Of a DNA stretch of 64,000 nucleotides, positions 12,473 to 24,695 are shown piece after piece; position 1 is the stretch's first letter, and each line of letters opens with the position of its first letter. The notes under the pieces are model-generated. The model searched no databases, was not told the DNA's origin, and saw only the letters and a list, made by a program, of their open reading frames with translations. The translations under genes were made by a program, and so were the position numbers. Source of the DNA: Taeniopygia guttata (Eukaryota > Chordata > Aves > Passeriformes > Estrildidae). The stretch spans positions 3,534,001 to 3,598,000 of the forward strand of contig NC_133025.1 in NCBI RefSeq assembly GCF_048771995.1, written 5' to 3'.

Positions 12473-13853
12473 CTGTTAGATGGAGGAATATAGCCAGGAG
12501 TAGCAGCAGGAGGAAAGAGAAGAGGAGGAGGAGAGGCTCTGGGGGAGCAGAGAGGAACATAACAGCTCGAGGCAGCTGCAAGGAGCCCAACAGCTGGAAG
12601 CCAAAAATAATCCTCAACAGTGAATCAATTCGCTCTGGGGAATGGGTGAACTGGGGGAAGCAGCAGCAAGGGGGAGAGGATGGGGCAGCTGATGAACTGA
12701 GTGTGCAGGAAAATCCACAGAGCAGTGAATCACCTCCCCAAAAAGCCCTTTTCCCGAAACAAGGCAGTGATGAAGCAGAAAGCAGCAGAAACAGAAACAA
12801 TTATGAGGGGAAGGGAAGTTTTCCCCTGGTGAATAAATATGCAGAACAGGCTGACCAGAAGTCAGGGAGTCAATCAGTGGGTGGATAAATCAGAATGAAC
12901 GAGCCATGGTGGTGGGGCCTGGCTGCCAGAGGCACCTGGAGCAATGACTTCTGGATGTGTCCACCCAGCAGAGGGGCTGCAGGGTTGCCCTGGGGACTTG
13001 GAGGACCTGGAGATGCTCCTTCAGAGCTGGTGCCAGTCCCTAGTGATGGGAGAACAAGTCTCAGGCTTGGGGATGTAGTCTGCAAATGTTGAGCTGGGCA
13101 GAAGAAGCAATGTTAGGCACTGCCATGGAATGAGTGGTGGGTCCTAGGGACCAGGATACAAAGTCCCCTAAGCTCCAAAACACATTTTTGGGCCATGGGA
13201 TGAGGCATTTGGAGCATCACAGGCAATATAAATTGGGATCATAGTTTGGATCATGGAAAAAACTTTGAGGTTGTCTAAAATTTAATAAAAAGTACATTCA
13301 AAGCTCCCTCAATGGGCAGTCTAGCTGTTAAAGAGGGATGAGGAGAACCTAGAAAAAATTTGGAGAGAAACAGGTTTCTTGAAGAAAATGCTTTGTGTAC
13401 AGAAACTTTTGAATTAAAAAAAAAAAAAATCTGTGGTGAGACATCACAGAGATTGCATCTTGCAGAAGGTATGAATTTTTTTATTAGGACATGGCCACCT
13501 AAGAGAGACCCTGCGAAGAGCAAGGAACCATGGTTTGTAAATGAGTTTTGGGTGTTTTATCAGAAAAGAAGGAATTTGAGGCTGCTTTTTTTTCTGAGCT
13601 GAGTGCCCCAGACACTAGGCTGGAGTCCAGCTCTGTCCCTGTTCCATCCTCACCCATCCCCTCACTGCTGCTCCATGAGACTGTTTTGGGAGAAGGATGC
13701 TGGGCATGAATGCTGGAAGGAATTTGGAGCTGGGCTTGTGTGTGACCTTATTGCTCTCTACAGCTTCCTGAAGGGAGGTTGTGCACAGGTGGGGTCGGTC
13801 TCTTCCATAGGGCAGCACTGACAGAACAGGAGGACACAGCCTCAGCTACATCA
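12473..13853. other. no gene recognised
   Basis: Contains a long open stretch of biased composition at about 12500-12888, rich in Q, E, G and S codons, but nothing identifiable. An A run lies at 13416-13429. No clear repeat family was recognised. Confidence 0.4.
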
Positions 13854-14082
13854 GGGAAAGTTTAGGTTGGATATTAGGAAAAAATTTCACTGAAAGAATA
13901 ATAAAATACTGGAATTGTCTTCCTAGGGAGGTGGTGTAATCACCATCTCTGGATATGTTTAAAAAAAGACTGGACATGGCACTTGGTGCTATAGTCTAGT
14001 TGAGATGTTAGGGCATGGGTTGGACTTGATGATCTTAGAGGTCTCTTCCAACCTCATTATTCTGTGATTCTGTGATTCTGTG
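13854..14082 (+). mobile_element. CR1 LINE 3' fragment
   Basis: Sense-orientation CR1-type tail with 'tttaggttggatattagga', 'tcctagggaggtggtg', 'ggttggacttgatgatctta', 'gaggtctcttccaacct' and three copies of the terminal 'attctgtg' repeat. The intact tail repeat and good match make this one of the younger copies in the window. Confidence 0.9.
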
Positions 14083-14657
14083 TGTGGGAAGGGGTCATGT
14101 CTCAAACCAAGTGTCCCCTCCCTGTGCAGCTGCTCTCCAAATCAGCCTTTCCCAGTATCCGCCCCAAGGGTCTCGAGCATCCCAGCACCGTGCTGGGGAA
14201 GGGAATGTCCGTGAACAGCTGCAGGACAGAGAAATGAGGATTATTCCCACAGACACAGAAGCTTTCACGTGTCAGTGGGGATGGAGATGCTCCCACCGCC
14301 CATCCTTGGGGTTTGCAGGGAGGGCTCCAGGGAAGAGCAGTGATGCTGCCGGTGTGTGGCCGTGCTGTCACTAGAGGGAAGCAGAACCATGAGCACGGGG
14401 CTGGGCTGGCGCTGCTGTGGCAGCCAGGGGACAGCGTGCAGAGACACCCAGAGCAGCTCTGAGCTGGAGAAAGGGGACATCTTCGCCCCCTTGGGCTGGG
14501 CAGGGCGCCAGCGAGGGGCGGTGGGTGAAGGCGACGGGGAAAGGAGCAGCTGAAGTGATGCTGAGCTCTCCAGGGACACACTCGGGTCCCATGTCCCCTC
14601 TCTGCAGTGCCTGTCACCGCTGGAGAGCTGATACCGGGGGCTGAAATGGGGTTCAGG
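14083..14657. other. no gene recognised
   Basis: GC-rich unique sequence between a CR1 tail and an inverted LTR. Minus-strand open frames of about 190-220 codons overlap the adjoining LTR and are judged chance frames. Confidence 0.4.
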
Positions 14658-15275
14658 TGTGGGAATCCAGGGCTTCCCTCTGGCTGCCCTGGCAGGTCTG
14701 GGACCCTGGCAGGGGTCAGGAACCCCCCTGGACAGAGCCCCCAGAGACACTGTCTGTGATCTCTGTCCATGGAAAAGAGTTTTCAATCCTACAGGGTGAA
14801 TTACCAGCTCTGAGTGTTTGATAAGAGTAATAATTAAGTGTGGCACGGGTGCAAAAGTAAAATTTTAGGATTCTAGATTAGGGGTTCAAAGGGCACAAGA
14901 TGGAGGAAATTGGGTGTGCCTTGTCCTTTTCCTCCTTCTTCATGCCCTCCATGTTTCACTGTGGTGTTGGCATTTTTCTGTTGGTTCAGGCTGGGGACAC
15001 ACTGTCCAACGTAGGTGACAGATATTGGCACGTTATTGTAAATCCAGCACAGGTAGTTTCTGGTATTTAATGTTTGTACCATCCCACTGAGGGCACAGCC
15101 CCACACGCTGCCCTGCAGGACAGAGCTGCGGCAGGGCAGCAGAACATGTTAGAGATAAACAGAATAAACAACCTTGAAACAGCACAGACGAATTATGGCT
15201 TCTGCTTTGGCAGTGGGGCTGAAAGACAGAGACTTTCTACAATCTCACAATCATCAATACCCACAGATTCCGACA
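14658..15275 (-). mobile_element. solo LTR of an avian endogenous retrovirus (family 1), inverted
   Basis: Reverse-complement copy of the LTR at 11850-12466, 618 bp long. On the plus strand it reads 'tgtgggaatccagg' ... 'cagattccgaca'. A perfect 6-bp target-site duplication 'ttcagg' occupies 14652-14657 and 15276-15281, which fixes both ends. No internal viral sequence adjoins it. It is a fossil solo LTR, probably formed by recombination between the two LTRs of a former provirus. Confidence 0.92.
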
Positions 15276-15281
15276 TTCAGG

Positions 15282-15535
15282 GGCACCCCATAGTGCAGGG
15301 TTGTGGCCAGCAGGGGCGGTTGGGGACTTGGAGCACCGTTTGCTCTGCAGAGGAGGCAGCACTGCTCCTGGGGACAGTGGGGACAGCTCATCGGGCAGGA
15401 CATCGCTCTGCCACCGCCCTGCTGGGAGCCACGACCCTCCTGGGATGGCATAACGGGGGGCACTGGGGGTCTGGGGGAAAAGGTGGGGGAGGCACCAGGT
15501 GGCAGGAAGGGGACAGGGCCCCAGACTGCCCTTGG
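15282..15535. other. no gene recognised; GC-rich spacer
   Basis: GC-rich sequence between the inverted LTR and the minisatellite. No exon or repeat was identified. Confidence 0.4.
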
Positions 15536-16345
15536 GGGGATGACCATGGGGGACTGACCAGGTAAGGATGGGCCTGGAGGGTTGACCATGGGGACATGAC
15601 TATGGAGGGGGTGACCATGAAGGACCATGGATGACTATGGAGGGGGTGACCATGAAGGGGTAATCATGAAGGGATGACCATGGAAGGATGATCATGGGAG
15701 GGGTGACCATCGAGGGATGACCATGGAAGGATGATCATGGAGGAATGACCATAGAAGGATGATGATGGAGGCGGTGACCATGAAGGGATGACTGTGGAAG
15801 GATGATCATGGAGGGATGACCATGGAAGGATGATCATGGAGGAGGTGACCATCCAGGGATGACCATCGAGGGATGACCATGGAAGGATGATGATGGAGGG
15901 GGTGACCATGGCGGGATGACCATGGAAGGATTATCATGGAGCGGGTGACCATGGAGGGATGACCATGGAAAGATTATCATGGAGGGGGTGACCATGGAGG
16001 GATGACCATGGTGGGATGACCATGGAAGGATTATCATGGAGGGGGTGACCATGGAGCGATGACCATGGTGGGATGACCATGGAAGGATTATCATGGAGGG
16101 GGTGACCATGGAGGGATGACCATGGAAAGATGATCATGGAGGGGGTGACCATGGAGGGATGACCATGGCGGGACGACCATGGAAGTATGATGATGGAGGG
16201 GGTGACCATGGAGGGATGACCATGGCGGGACGACCATGGAAGTATGATGATGGAGGGGGTGACCATGGCGGGACGACCATGGAAGTATGATGATGGAGGG
16301 GGTGACCCTCGAGGGATGACCATGGAAGGATTATCATACGGGGTG
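15536..16345. repeat. minisatellite, GGGATGACCATGGA-type units
   Basis: About 0.8 kb of tandem, imperfect repeats of short related modules ('gggatgaccatggaagg', 'atgatcatggagggggtgac', 'catggagggatgaccatgg'). Modules of about 14-16 bp are arranged in higher-order units of roughly 40-60 bp, which are most regular between 15900 and 16300. The minus-strand frame is open for long distances only because the repeat has no stop in that phase. Confidence 0.93.
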
Positions 16346-18584
16346 ACCACATTGTGTTGGCAGTTCTGCTGGTCTGTGGACTCCAGGGAATGTGCAGAAC
16401 CCACTCATGGAAGCCACACCACCCACAGACAAGGCTGGTCTCCAAACCAGCTGCTCTGGGACCTGGAGAGTTTCTTCTTTATGAAGATGAGCAGCCAAAA
16501 TAGTCATTTCCCCCTTCACCCCTGGAGATTTGGAGGATTCCTCTCCTCTCCTTGCATGCTGGGCTTGGATCCATTTACACCCTGAGCTCTCCCATGGGGC
16601 TGCCTTGGCCACAGCCCACATTCAACCCATCCACATCTCTGGGGAAAGCTTCCCCCAAGCATTTGTCAGCTGCAGATCAGGATAATTTCCTGGCATATTT
16701 GGAAACAAATGCATCCTGTAAATTTCTTCCATTTTCTACTGCTCCTGAGAGATTTTTGACGCAAAGTCGACCTATTCACCAGCAGCTGCCAGGAGTTTAG
16801 TTCAATAACAACTCTTGCTGACAGAGTTCTGCCCGTGTCAGTACAAGCCTCAATCATTGTGGTTCTCCCAGTGCAGGTCATGGAGCTTGGAAATGCCAGG
16901 ACTTGCTGCTTTGGCCAGCACAGGGCTGTGTCTCTCTGCCAGCCTCATACAATACAGGTTAACTTGCTGTTTTTCTCAATGCCATCTCTCCTGCAGAGAT
17001 GGTTTATGGTACATAAAAAATCATTGCAATGAGGAAATAGGTTTGTTTGTCTGCCACAAAGTGCTGGCTTGGAAACAGGGATAAAATATTAGCTGGTATT
17101 AGATCTTGAGCTCAACAGCTAAAAATTACTGCCAGCAGGAGTGATTTGGTTGAGGAGGGAGAGACACATATGCAAAATGGCTCACCTGGGAGGACAGAGG
17201 CAAAAAAGAAACCAGACTGCAAGGTAAAAATAGTGTTGTATTTTTTATATTTTGTTCCCAAGGAGTGGAGGCTGCTGGAACTCCTGGGGGGATCATTGTC
17301 CACTGGAGCAACAGCAGGCTGGATGATGGGTGCACAGAGCTGTGATATTGAAATGACCTGAAGGCAATTGCGAAGCAAAGAACAAGAAGTGCCAATGCCT
17401 TGTTTTTAAAAGGAAGTTTTCTCCCCATCAGAGAACTTCCTGCAGAAAAAACAAAAAAAAAAAAAAAAAAGTGCAGCTGGTCCTTTTTTTTTTTTTTTTT
17501 AATTATTATTGCTTTCTTTCAGATTTGCTGGCTGAAAAGGAGCTGGTTGAAAACTGGTTCTGTGGTGCCCTGTGGAGCTGACAAACTCCTAGACAGATGG
17601 GCATGTGGCAAGGTCTGCTTCAGCCTGCTTAAGTGGCCCCATTCACCAGCCAAACCAAACACCTGAAGTGTAAATCAAGGCCTAGAGAGAGCAAATCAGT
17701 GCTTAAGGTTCCTACCAAATCTCAAAGGCCCACACAGTGGAAATCAATATCATGGAATGCCATGACTATGGATACTTCTAGCACCACTGATGGCTTTGTG
17801 TTCCCCTGTAGCTGAACCTCCCAGTAAAGGTTAAATCAACCTGCAATTGGCCCCAAAAGCCAGAGAGACCAGCTTTACACTGGCTATGTCACTGGGCACC
17901 TGTTCCTTGCAAGGCTATGGACCATGGGACAGGCCAGCAGAGTTGGTAGGGAAAACTTTTCCATTGGGTTGAATTCAGCCTAGGGACAGAGCTCAGCATT
18001 TGGGTGGAACACATCCTCTGCACCCACAGGCTGTACCCTGGGACATTTTCTCCATTTTTATGGTGCCTCTAGAGCTGCTCCTTTATGACATTACCTCAAG
18101 TATTGGAACCATTCTGTGAGTTTAAAGGGCACAGGTTCACTCCTGACTCATTGGGTTTGCCACTTGTCTGATGCAGTAACTTGTTTTGTTGGCTGTTTTC
18201 TTCTTTTTTACCAAGGTTTCTGGGCTGCCATTAGCAGCAGAATTAAGTAGCTGCCTTCACATGTTCAGCTCCACTGTTTTGTTTCATTGCTGGGACCCCA
18301 ACCTGCAGCAGTAGCTCTGAATTGAAGGGAATGCACTTTAATCCAAGCAGTGAAATGTGAATTATATCAGTTTCACAGGCACCTGTAAGAGCTGGATTCA
18401 GCAAGAATGTTTTGGTGGGTTTGTTTTTTTGGGTTTTATTTTGTTGTTGGTTTTTTTTTTAATGCTCTGCTCTTTGTCAGGACATCTGGGTTCTCTTCCT
18501 ATCCTTGTCTCCTGTTACCCAGAGTGGATCAGGAGGACTTTGCAATCTAAGATGTCACCAATGCCTAAAAATATAAAGGTGGGT
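16346..18584. other. no gene recognised
   Basis: Non-coding. An A run (17449-17470) and a T run (17483-17501) lie close together. Short open frames have no recognisable similarity. Confidence 0.4.
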
Positions 18585-18856
18585 GTCAAGGGGATGGTGC
18601 TAGACTCTTCTCAGTGGTGCCCAGTGACAGGACAAGGAGCGATGGCCATAAACTAAAACACAAGAAGTTCCATCTCAACATAAAGAAGAACTGGTTTACA
18701 GTGAATAAAGGTGTTGCACTGGAAAAGGCTGCCCAGGGAGGGTGTGGAGTCTCCCTCTCCAGAGACATTCCAACCCCACCTGGATGTGCTCTGTGTAACA
18801 GAGGGGGGGTTGATCTCAAGACCTCCCTTCCATCAATTAAAGATTCTGTGATTCTC
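18585..18856 (+). mobile_element. CR1 LINE 3' fragment
   Basis: Sense CR1 tail with 'gtgacaggacaaggagcgatgg', 'acaagaagttccatctcaac', 'ggctgcccagggagggtgtg', 'gagtctccctctccagagac' and 'aaagattctgtgattctc'. It is 5'-truncated and moderately diverged. Confidence 0.9.
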
Positions 18857-20439
18857 TAAGAAAATGAGAAAATTCGGCCAGGACTGTGCTGATGGACATG
18901 GTGCAAAGTAGCTCCACTGGGACAGCAAGTCTGCTCCAGCATCATTTTCACATGGGGGAAAGAGCAAGGAAAATTAGTCCAATGGGTCATTTTCCAGGTG
19001 AAGAGCTGCAGTTGAAGCTCTTCCATGCACAAGTACTGGTTTGTTTTGGTAGCTGCAGTTACAGTTGTTTTTATATTTAAACACACACTGTGTAGCCAGA
19101 CAAAAAGCTGTAGACTCAGGGTATGGACATGGGTGATCATGGACACCCAGCCCCAGATCCTGCCCTGGCCCCAGGGTCCCCAGGTACCCCTGGACACTAC
19201 TCTGGAGTCCAGAGGATGCAGTGCTGAGCACACTGGGGCAAATCTTGAAGGCAGGCATTCATCCAACCCGTCTTCTCTGCCAGGTCTCATGAAAGGAAGT
19301 GAAATTCTGGCCAGAAAGCTGTTTGGAGGGGAGATGTCCCTTTGGGTCTGGCCAGTGGGCCTGGCTGGGGAGTTGTTGTAAGTGTGGCACTGCTGCAGGA
19401 GAAACCTGACAGCAGGGAATGATGGAAAACAGCACTTGGCATACCAAGGGGCTGCAGGGGCTAATGTTTGCCTGCCAGTTCATCTCCCATCTCCTGGAAT
19501 TATGGCTTTTTATCTGGTCCCACAGGGCTTTATCCACCCCACAGTGCCCACATAAAATTGCTGCTCTGTCCCTTTGGTGGCATCTCCCCAAAGGGACAGG
19601 GTCACACTGAGATTGTTCCCAAGAGGGATTAGGGATTTGGAGCACCCTGGCAAAGCCCCCTCCTGATCTCACCCCATACCAAGTAGGGCTGTACCTTGTA
19701 GGAAGTGACTGGGAATAGTGCACAGTGAACTGCTGGAGAACACTTGGCTGAGGCACCATCCTGCTCCTGGCCCCTGGCTGCACCCTGGCATCTTTTCAAC
19801 TCAAGTTCTTTTGAACTCAAGTTTAAGAAATCTGACCTTCTCAACTTCTGCTTTTCACTTTTGCCTGGTAAGCATCTCTGCTGGTGACCCCACATGCTCC
19901 TGGTCACCAAGTTTCCCTTTCATGGCCAAAGCTCCTTGCAGCGCAGAAAACAAAGAAAAGAAAACTTCCCTCCACTTCCCATCCATGGCCAGTATTTGCT
20001 CTGGGGAGCTGAGTTGCCATTGATCATCAACTCCTCCTCCTCCTCCTCCTCGTTTGTGAGGGCTCTCTCTGAAATGGCACTTGGTGCTGCTGGTGGTGCT
20101 TTGAGGACAATTTCTAGGAGTGTCTACAGAAAATGAATGGCTGCGATGCTGTTATCATCATCATGAATTTCAGGGTGGTATTTTTCCACCTAGAATATCT
20201 CTCTGACTTGTTTTGATCCTGTTAAATATTAATCCCTCTCCCCCATGTCCTTGAACTCCTTTCCTGCTTGGAAGAGAATGTGAATTTAACAAGGATATGG
20301 TTTCCTCCATCAGCTGAGCTACCAGAGAAGCCATTGAACAGAACCTTGAGAGACTGTGTGGAAACCCACGTTCTTCCACTCTGGTGTGGAGCCACAGTGC
20401 TCTGGACCACTTCCCATCACTTCCCACACGTATCCAAAC
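18857..20439. other. no gene recognised; short TCC simple repeat
   Basis: Non-coding sequence. A (TCC)n run lies at about 20030-20051. No exon was identified. Confidence 0.4.
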
Positions 20440-20665
20440 ACATTGTGTCAGCCTCTGGTCTCTCAAATATTACCATGGGAGATGTGATCCAAAGTCTTTA
20501 TAAAAAGAAGCAATATGAAATCATCTGTCTCTCCTTTATCCACAAGGTCTGCTACCAGCTCACAAGAGGAAATCAGACTGGTCTGAGAAATTTGGTCTTT
20601 ACAAACCCTCTTTCTCATGCTACTTTACATGTGCTTGCAGAAAGGTGGCCTCAGCAGTTGTTCTG
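20440..20665 (-). mobile_element. old CR1 LINE reverse-transcriptase fragment
   Basis: Read on the minus strand, the segment translates to a diverged version of the CR1 ORF2 stretch usually reading like NLISFYD...LVDKGEAVD...DFSKAFDTISH. Here ADLVDKGETDD and LDHISHG are recognisable. It is part of the reverse-transcriptase domain of an old, decayed LINE copy with no intact frame beyond this stretch. Confidence 0.65.
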
Positions 20666-21481
20666 GAATTAAATGAAGCTCATCCTCCCAGGTTTATAGG
20701 TTCTGGGGTCCATCTTTTCCTTCCAACCCTTTATTTCTAAAGACAAACATGACTTCCCCTCTTTCTTCATGTGAAAACATTTTCTTACCCTGCTCAAATT
20801 GCTCAAGTCAATCTCTAGCAGCTGTTTTTAAGCATTGCAGAGGAGCCCCTGAGACAGGCAAGGTGAAGGCATCTCCTGCTCCTGGGTACTCTCTGCTTTG
20901 TAGATGTCCCCATCAGTAACCACCCTGTGTGCTGAGCAGCACATTCAGAGTTCCTCCTGGTCATTTAGGTCAGAGCACCTAAAAAGGGATTTTCCACTGC
21001 CCCAGATCAGGTGTGAGCTGTGTTTGGCCTTTCTCATTTAGTCCCAGTAAGCTCAACATAAGGAGGCTCATCTCTTTGAAGCTGACCTGGTTTCTACTTT
21101 ATGCTATCCTGAAGCTGAGGTCAGTGACAACTCTGAGATTTATCTGACTTCTAGTGATGCTTTTTTCCTTCACTTTAGAGAATTCTGACCTTGAGTTCTT
21201 ATAATTTATTTTATGTTAGGAAGGAGTCAAGAGGACAAATATATGTATGTTCAGCTATAAGCATTTGCAAATCTGAATTTCAAAACTCTTCCAAAACACC
21301 TTTAAAGAAGAAAAATGATGGTTAGTCAAAAAACTATTGACTAAGGGAAAGAGCACATTTTACAACCTGAAATAAAGGGTAAATTTGTAGGTTATTTCCT
21401 CTTTGGCCTGACTAGTGTAAAAAAAATCTTTTCAATTACTGAAAGCTGTCCTGAACCACCAACTGTAGTACAGGAAATGGC
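20666..21481. other. no gene recognised
   Basis: Non-coding sequence without a recognisable repeat or exon. It may include further unrecognisable CR1 remains next to the element at 20440-20665. Confidence 0.35.
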
Positions 21482-21722
21482 CTCAAATTGTGCCTGGGAA
21501 GGTTTAGATTGGATATTAGCAAAAAATTTATTCACTGAAATGGTTGTCAAGTGTTGGACAGGCTGTCCAAGGCAGTGGTGGAGTCACCGTGCCTGGAAGG
21601 ATTTGAAAGATGTGTCGATGTGGCATTTGGGGATGTGGTTTAGTGGTGGCCTTGGCAGTGCTGGGTTAGTATTTGGACTTGGTGATCTAAGAAGGCTTTT
21701 CCAACCTAAATAATTTTATAAT
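21482..21722 (+). mobile_element. CR1 LINE 3' fragment, diverged
   Basis: Sense CR1-like tail with 'ggtttagattggatattagc', 'caaggcagtggtggagtcac', 'tttggacttggtgatctaag' and 'aaggcttttccaacctaaat'. The terminal tail is eroded, so this copy is older than the one at 13854. Confidence 0.8.
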
Positions 21723-21933
21723 AATGCTGACCTCCTCCTCCTCCTTGATGTGCTGATGGACAGAATGTTAAATCAACCTTTCAGCAATGTCAGTTATTAA
21801 CCTGTTTAGGATTTACAATAGGAATAAAATAATAATCCAGCAGTAAGGGCCACCAATGCAGTTAGGCAATGCAGGTAAGGATGTGCTGCCCAGGCATGTG
21901 GTGCAGTCTACAATAAATATTTTTTTGTGAGTT

Positions 21934-22125
21934 GAAGGGACGGGCAGCTGCCAGGATTGGTGTATTCTGGATTGAACTATTCTGGAGGTTGGTGGTGAAC
22001 TAAGTGCCCTTTCCAGGATAATCTGCTTTGAAGGGACAGGCAGCTGCCAGGATTGTTGTATTCTGGATTGAACCATTCTGGAGGTTGGTGGTGAACTAAG
22101 TGCCCTTTCCAGGATAATCTGCTGT
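21934..22125. repeat. 96-bp direct tandem duplication
   Basis: Two adjacent copies (21934-22029 and 22030-22125) share the sequence from 'gaagggac(g/a)ggcagctgc' through 'ccctttccaggataatctgc', with only a few mismatches between them. It is a small local duplication with no coding meaning that I can see. Confidence 0.95.
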
Positions 22126-23737
22126 GCCATTTGGGACACTCACAAGCTCCCAAGTGTTTCATGTTGGTCACATCGAGGTAGGGAGGCCGAGACAGAGGAT
22201 TTAGGAGTTTGCAATGGTCCTTTGGCAAGTACCTGTGAAAGCTGAGGTCAGAGCTCAGGAAACCCTGGCTCCCATCCTGCAGCTAGTGGGGTGTTTTTCA
22301 TAACAGCAGAGACAAGACAAAGGGAGACCAAGCCTGACATTTCTCATAAAGAATTTTGCCTGTGTTCGCAAGTTCGGCGCACACCATTGTGCTTTGCCAG
22401 CGAAACTCTTGCTGGCTTGAGTGGCTCACAGCAAAGTTAAAGAGGTTTTCTGCTTCGAGGGAAGGATGCCATACAGCTGCCTCATGGGGCTGGTGTCAAT
22501 CCCCAGCCAAAACCAGGGTGCTGCGGTCTCAGCAGCTGCTGCAAACGGGGAAGAGTTGCGCCACTTCCTGCGCGCAGTCGCTGGGCGCGGTCTAGCACAG
22601 GCAACCTCCTTCCTGTGCCGGGGTTGTTGACACTCTTCTGCTTCTCCTTAAAAAAAAACTGCCAAAAAGCACTCCTGGTTCCAGGAAAGCCTCTTCCCCA
22701 GCCTCTTCCCCATCTCAACACGGTGCAGAACATGACCTGGTGGCCTGGCTCTTTTCCTTCTCCGTGCGACATCTTTGCAGTGCTCTGGGTAGGATGGAGT
22801 GAAATATATGTGCTACGAATAGTTGGGGCTTTTCAAAAGTAAAACTTGATTGCCTTGTGTTTTATTGCTGGCGTCAGTTCCTGAAAGCCCGTCAGCTTTG
22901 GGGTGGGAAGATGGGACTTTCATGATGAGGTTTCTTCAAAGAACATAGTCAGGCAACAAAATGTCTGGAGTTTTTATACCTTGTGTATTTTACCCTTGAA
23001 CATCACCAGGCAGAAGGTAGACAAAGAAATTTTCCGTACTGGCATATTATTTTTTACTCAAAGCTTATCAGTAAAACCATCTAACTTTATTAAAACTAAT
23101 TGCAAAATTGAAATTGAAAAATATTAATTGCAGTGTTTGTAACACACTGAAATTTGTCTTCTACGGCAAAGTCAGTCTCTGGCAGACAAACCAATAAAAG
23201 TTGTGAGTTTTTACCTGCGCTTAGTAAATATTACTTGCTTATCTTTGGGATGGGTTGTTTCTCCAAGTTACTTTGTTTGGATGACTGAGGATAAAAAACA
23301 TGCAGCCTTTTAAAGATGAGCTGCCTGAATAGATACTACATGAAAATAATTTGGAGAATGAAGGAGTAGTTTGAGAGTAAATATTCCCTTTAAGTCTGTT
23401 CCTCTGTTTTCTGAATGTTTGAGTGATTTCCAAGAGTAAAAACCAAAGTTCACGCAGAGAAAGAATCTCAAATTAGCAGAAGACTTCATGGTAAAAGCAC
23501 TAACAGATAATGCCCAAGTAGCTGCAGGGCACCTGTGAGCTTTAGGAGAGAAGAGCTCTGTAATAGAATAACCTGGCTGAGCAGTTGCCCTAGGTTAAAA
23601 TAAAGAGGGGCATTCCTTGCTCTAATCCTGCAGAAAAACAATGTTTAGAAAGGTTGATATTAAATAATTCCATGGACTTTAATGACAAGTCTATGCCACT
23701 AACCTCATGTGCCTTCCAAATAATGCACCCACAGGGA
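22126..23737. other. no gene recognised; small CpG-richer patch
   Basis: A CpG-richer patch lies at about 22360-22620 ('ctgcgcgcagtcgctgggcg'). The rest is AT-rich and non-coding. A promoter-like island is possible, but no transcript can be defined from sequence. Confidence 0.35.
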
Positions 23738-24178
23738 ATGGATGGAGGGCTGGAACACCTCTGCTCTGGAGACAGTCTGAGAGAGTTGGGAGTGATGAGT
23801 CTGGAGAAGAAAAGGCTCCAGGAAGACCTTAGAGTTCCTTCCAGTGCCTAAAGGGGCTCCAAAGGAGCTGGAAAGGGATGTTGGACAAGGGCCTGGAGGC
23901 ACAAGACAAGGGGGAATGGCTTCCCACTGTCAGGGGGCAGGTCAGGTTGGATATTGGGAAGAATTTTTTCCCTGTGAGAGTGGTGAGAGCCTGGCTCAGC
24001 TTCTGGTTACCCAGAGAAGCTGTGGCTGCCCCATCCCTGGAACTGTCCAAGGACAGGCTGGATGGGGCTTGGAGAAACCTCATCTTGTCAAAGGTGTCGC
24101 TGCCCATGGCAGGGGATTGGAATGAGATGATCTTGAAGTTCCCTTCCAATCCAAACCCTTCTGTGATTCCATGATTAT
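23738..24178 (+). mobile_element. CR1 LINE 3' fragment
   Basis: Sense CR1 with 'ctggaacacctctgctctgg', 'gagagttgggagtgatgag', 'ctggagaagaaaaggctcca', 'gtcaggttggatattgggaa', 'gagaagctgtggctgcccca' and 'tgagatgatcttgaagttcc', ending near 'ccttctgtgattcc'. It preserves more of the upstream region than most copies in the window. Confidence 0.93.
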
Positions 24179-24459
24179 AATACTCAGGAGCAAGTGTGAG
24201 AGTGGTATGCAAAGAAAGGGTCATGTTCTCAGCAATGTGTTTCCTGTAACACAGACTCCCAGGATACCCTGCTGGGGCTGGTGATAACAGCTCTGTATTT
24301 ATAAGAAACAGTCGTTAAAAAACCCATAAAAGTATCAAAAATTTCATTTTGTGCTGATTTGTGTGATTTTGATCTGCAACTGACTGAAAAACGAGAACCA
24401 GCACATAGAAGCTGAGTGCTAAACCTGGTATTTTCAATCTTCTTATTGCTCCAGCTTTG
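24179..24459. other. no gene recognised
   Basis: AT-rich non-coding DNA with no recognisable feature. Confidence 0.35.
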
Positions 24460-24604
24460 CCCACGTTGGCCTGCATTTTGGTATTATTTTGAATAACTGC
24501 ACATTTTTTTCACAACAGCGCTGGTTGCATAAAGATTTGCCTTTTAACATTTGAGGCTGGACTTGAATCACACTGACTCCTTCTCCCCACCTCTGCACCA
24601 ATCT
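24460..24604 (-). other. weak candidate exon, unassigned
   Basis: On the minus strand an AG acceptor preceded by 'tttctggttac' opens a frame beginning RLVQRWGEGVSVIQVQP. It holds three clustered cysteines and runs about 48 codons to a possible donor (CCAAC/GTGGGC). The composition looks protein-like, but the splice signals are only fair and I cannot name a family. It could be a chance frame. Confidence 0.15.
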
Positions 24605-24629
24605 CTGTAACCAGAAATGTATATTTTTT

Positions 24630-24695
24630 AGGACCATAGAATCATTTAGGCTGGAAAAGACCTCTAAGATCATAGAGGTCCTTGCAGCAGATCTA
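24630..24695 (-). mobile_element. CR1 LINE 3' tail, short
   Basis: Plus-strand sequence 'accatagaatcatttaggct', 'ggaaaagacctctaagatca' is the reverse complement of a CR1 terminal segment. It is very short and 5'-truncated. Confidence 0.8.

Noticed and set aside
12500-12888. Open plus-strand stretch of more than 100 codons rich in Q, E, G and S
   Set aside because: Biased composition, no initiation or splice evidence, and it adjoins an LTR. No family recognised, so not called as a gene.
14102-14846. Overlapping minus-strand frames of 193 and 222 codons
   Set aside because: They run across the border of a solo LTR and GC-rich unique DNA, with no recognisable protein and no splice context.
15664-16445. 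Minus-strand open frames of 80-156 codons (repeated HGHPSMVTPS-like peptides)
   Set aside because: They are translations of the minisatellite; the repeat unit simply lacks stops in that phase.
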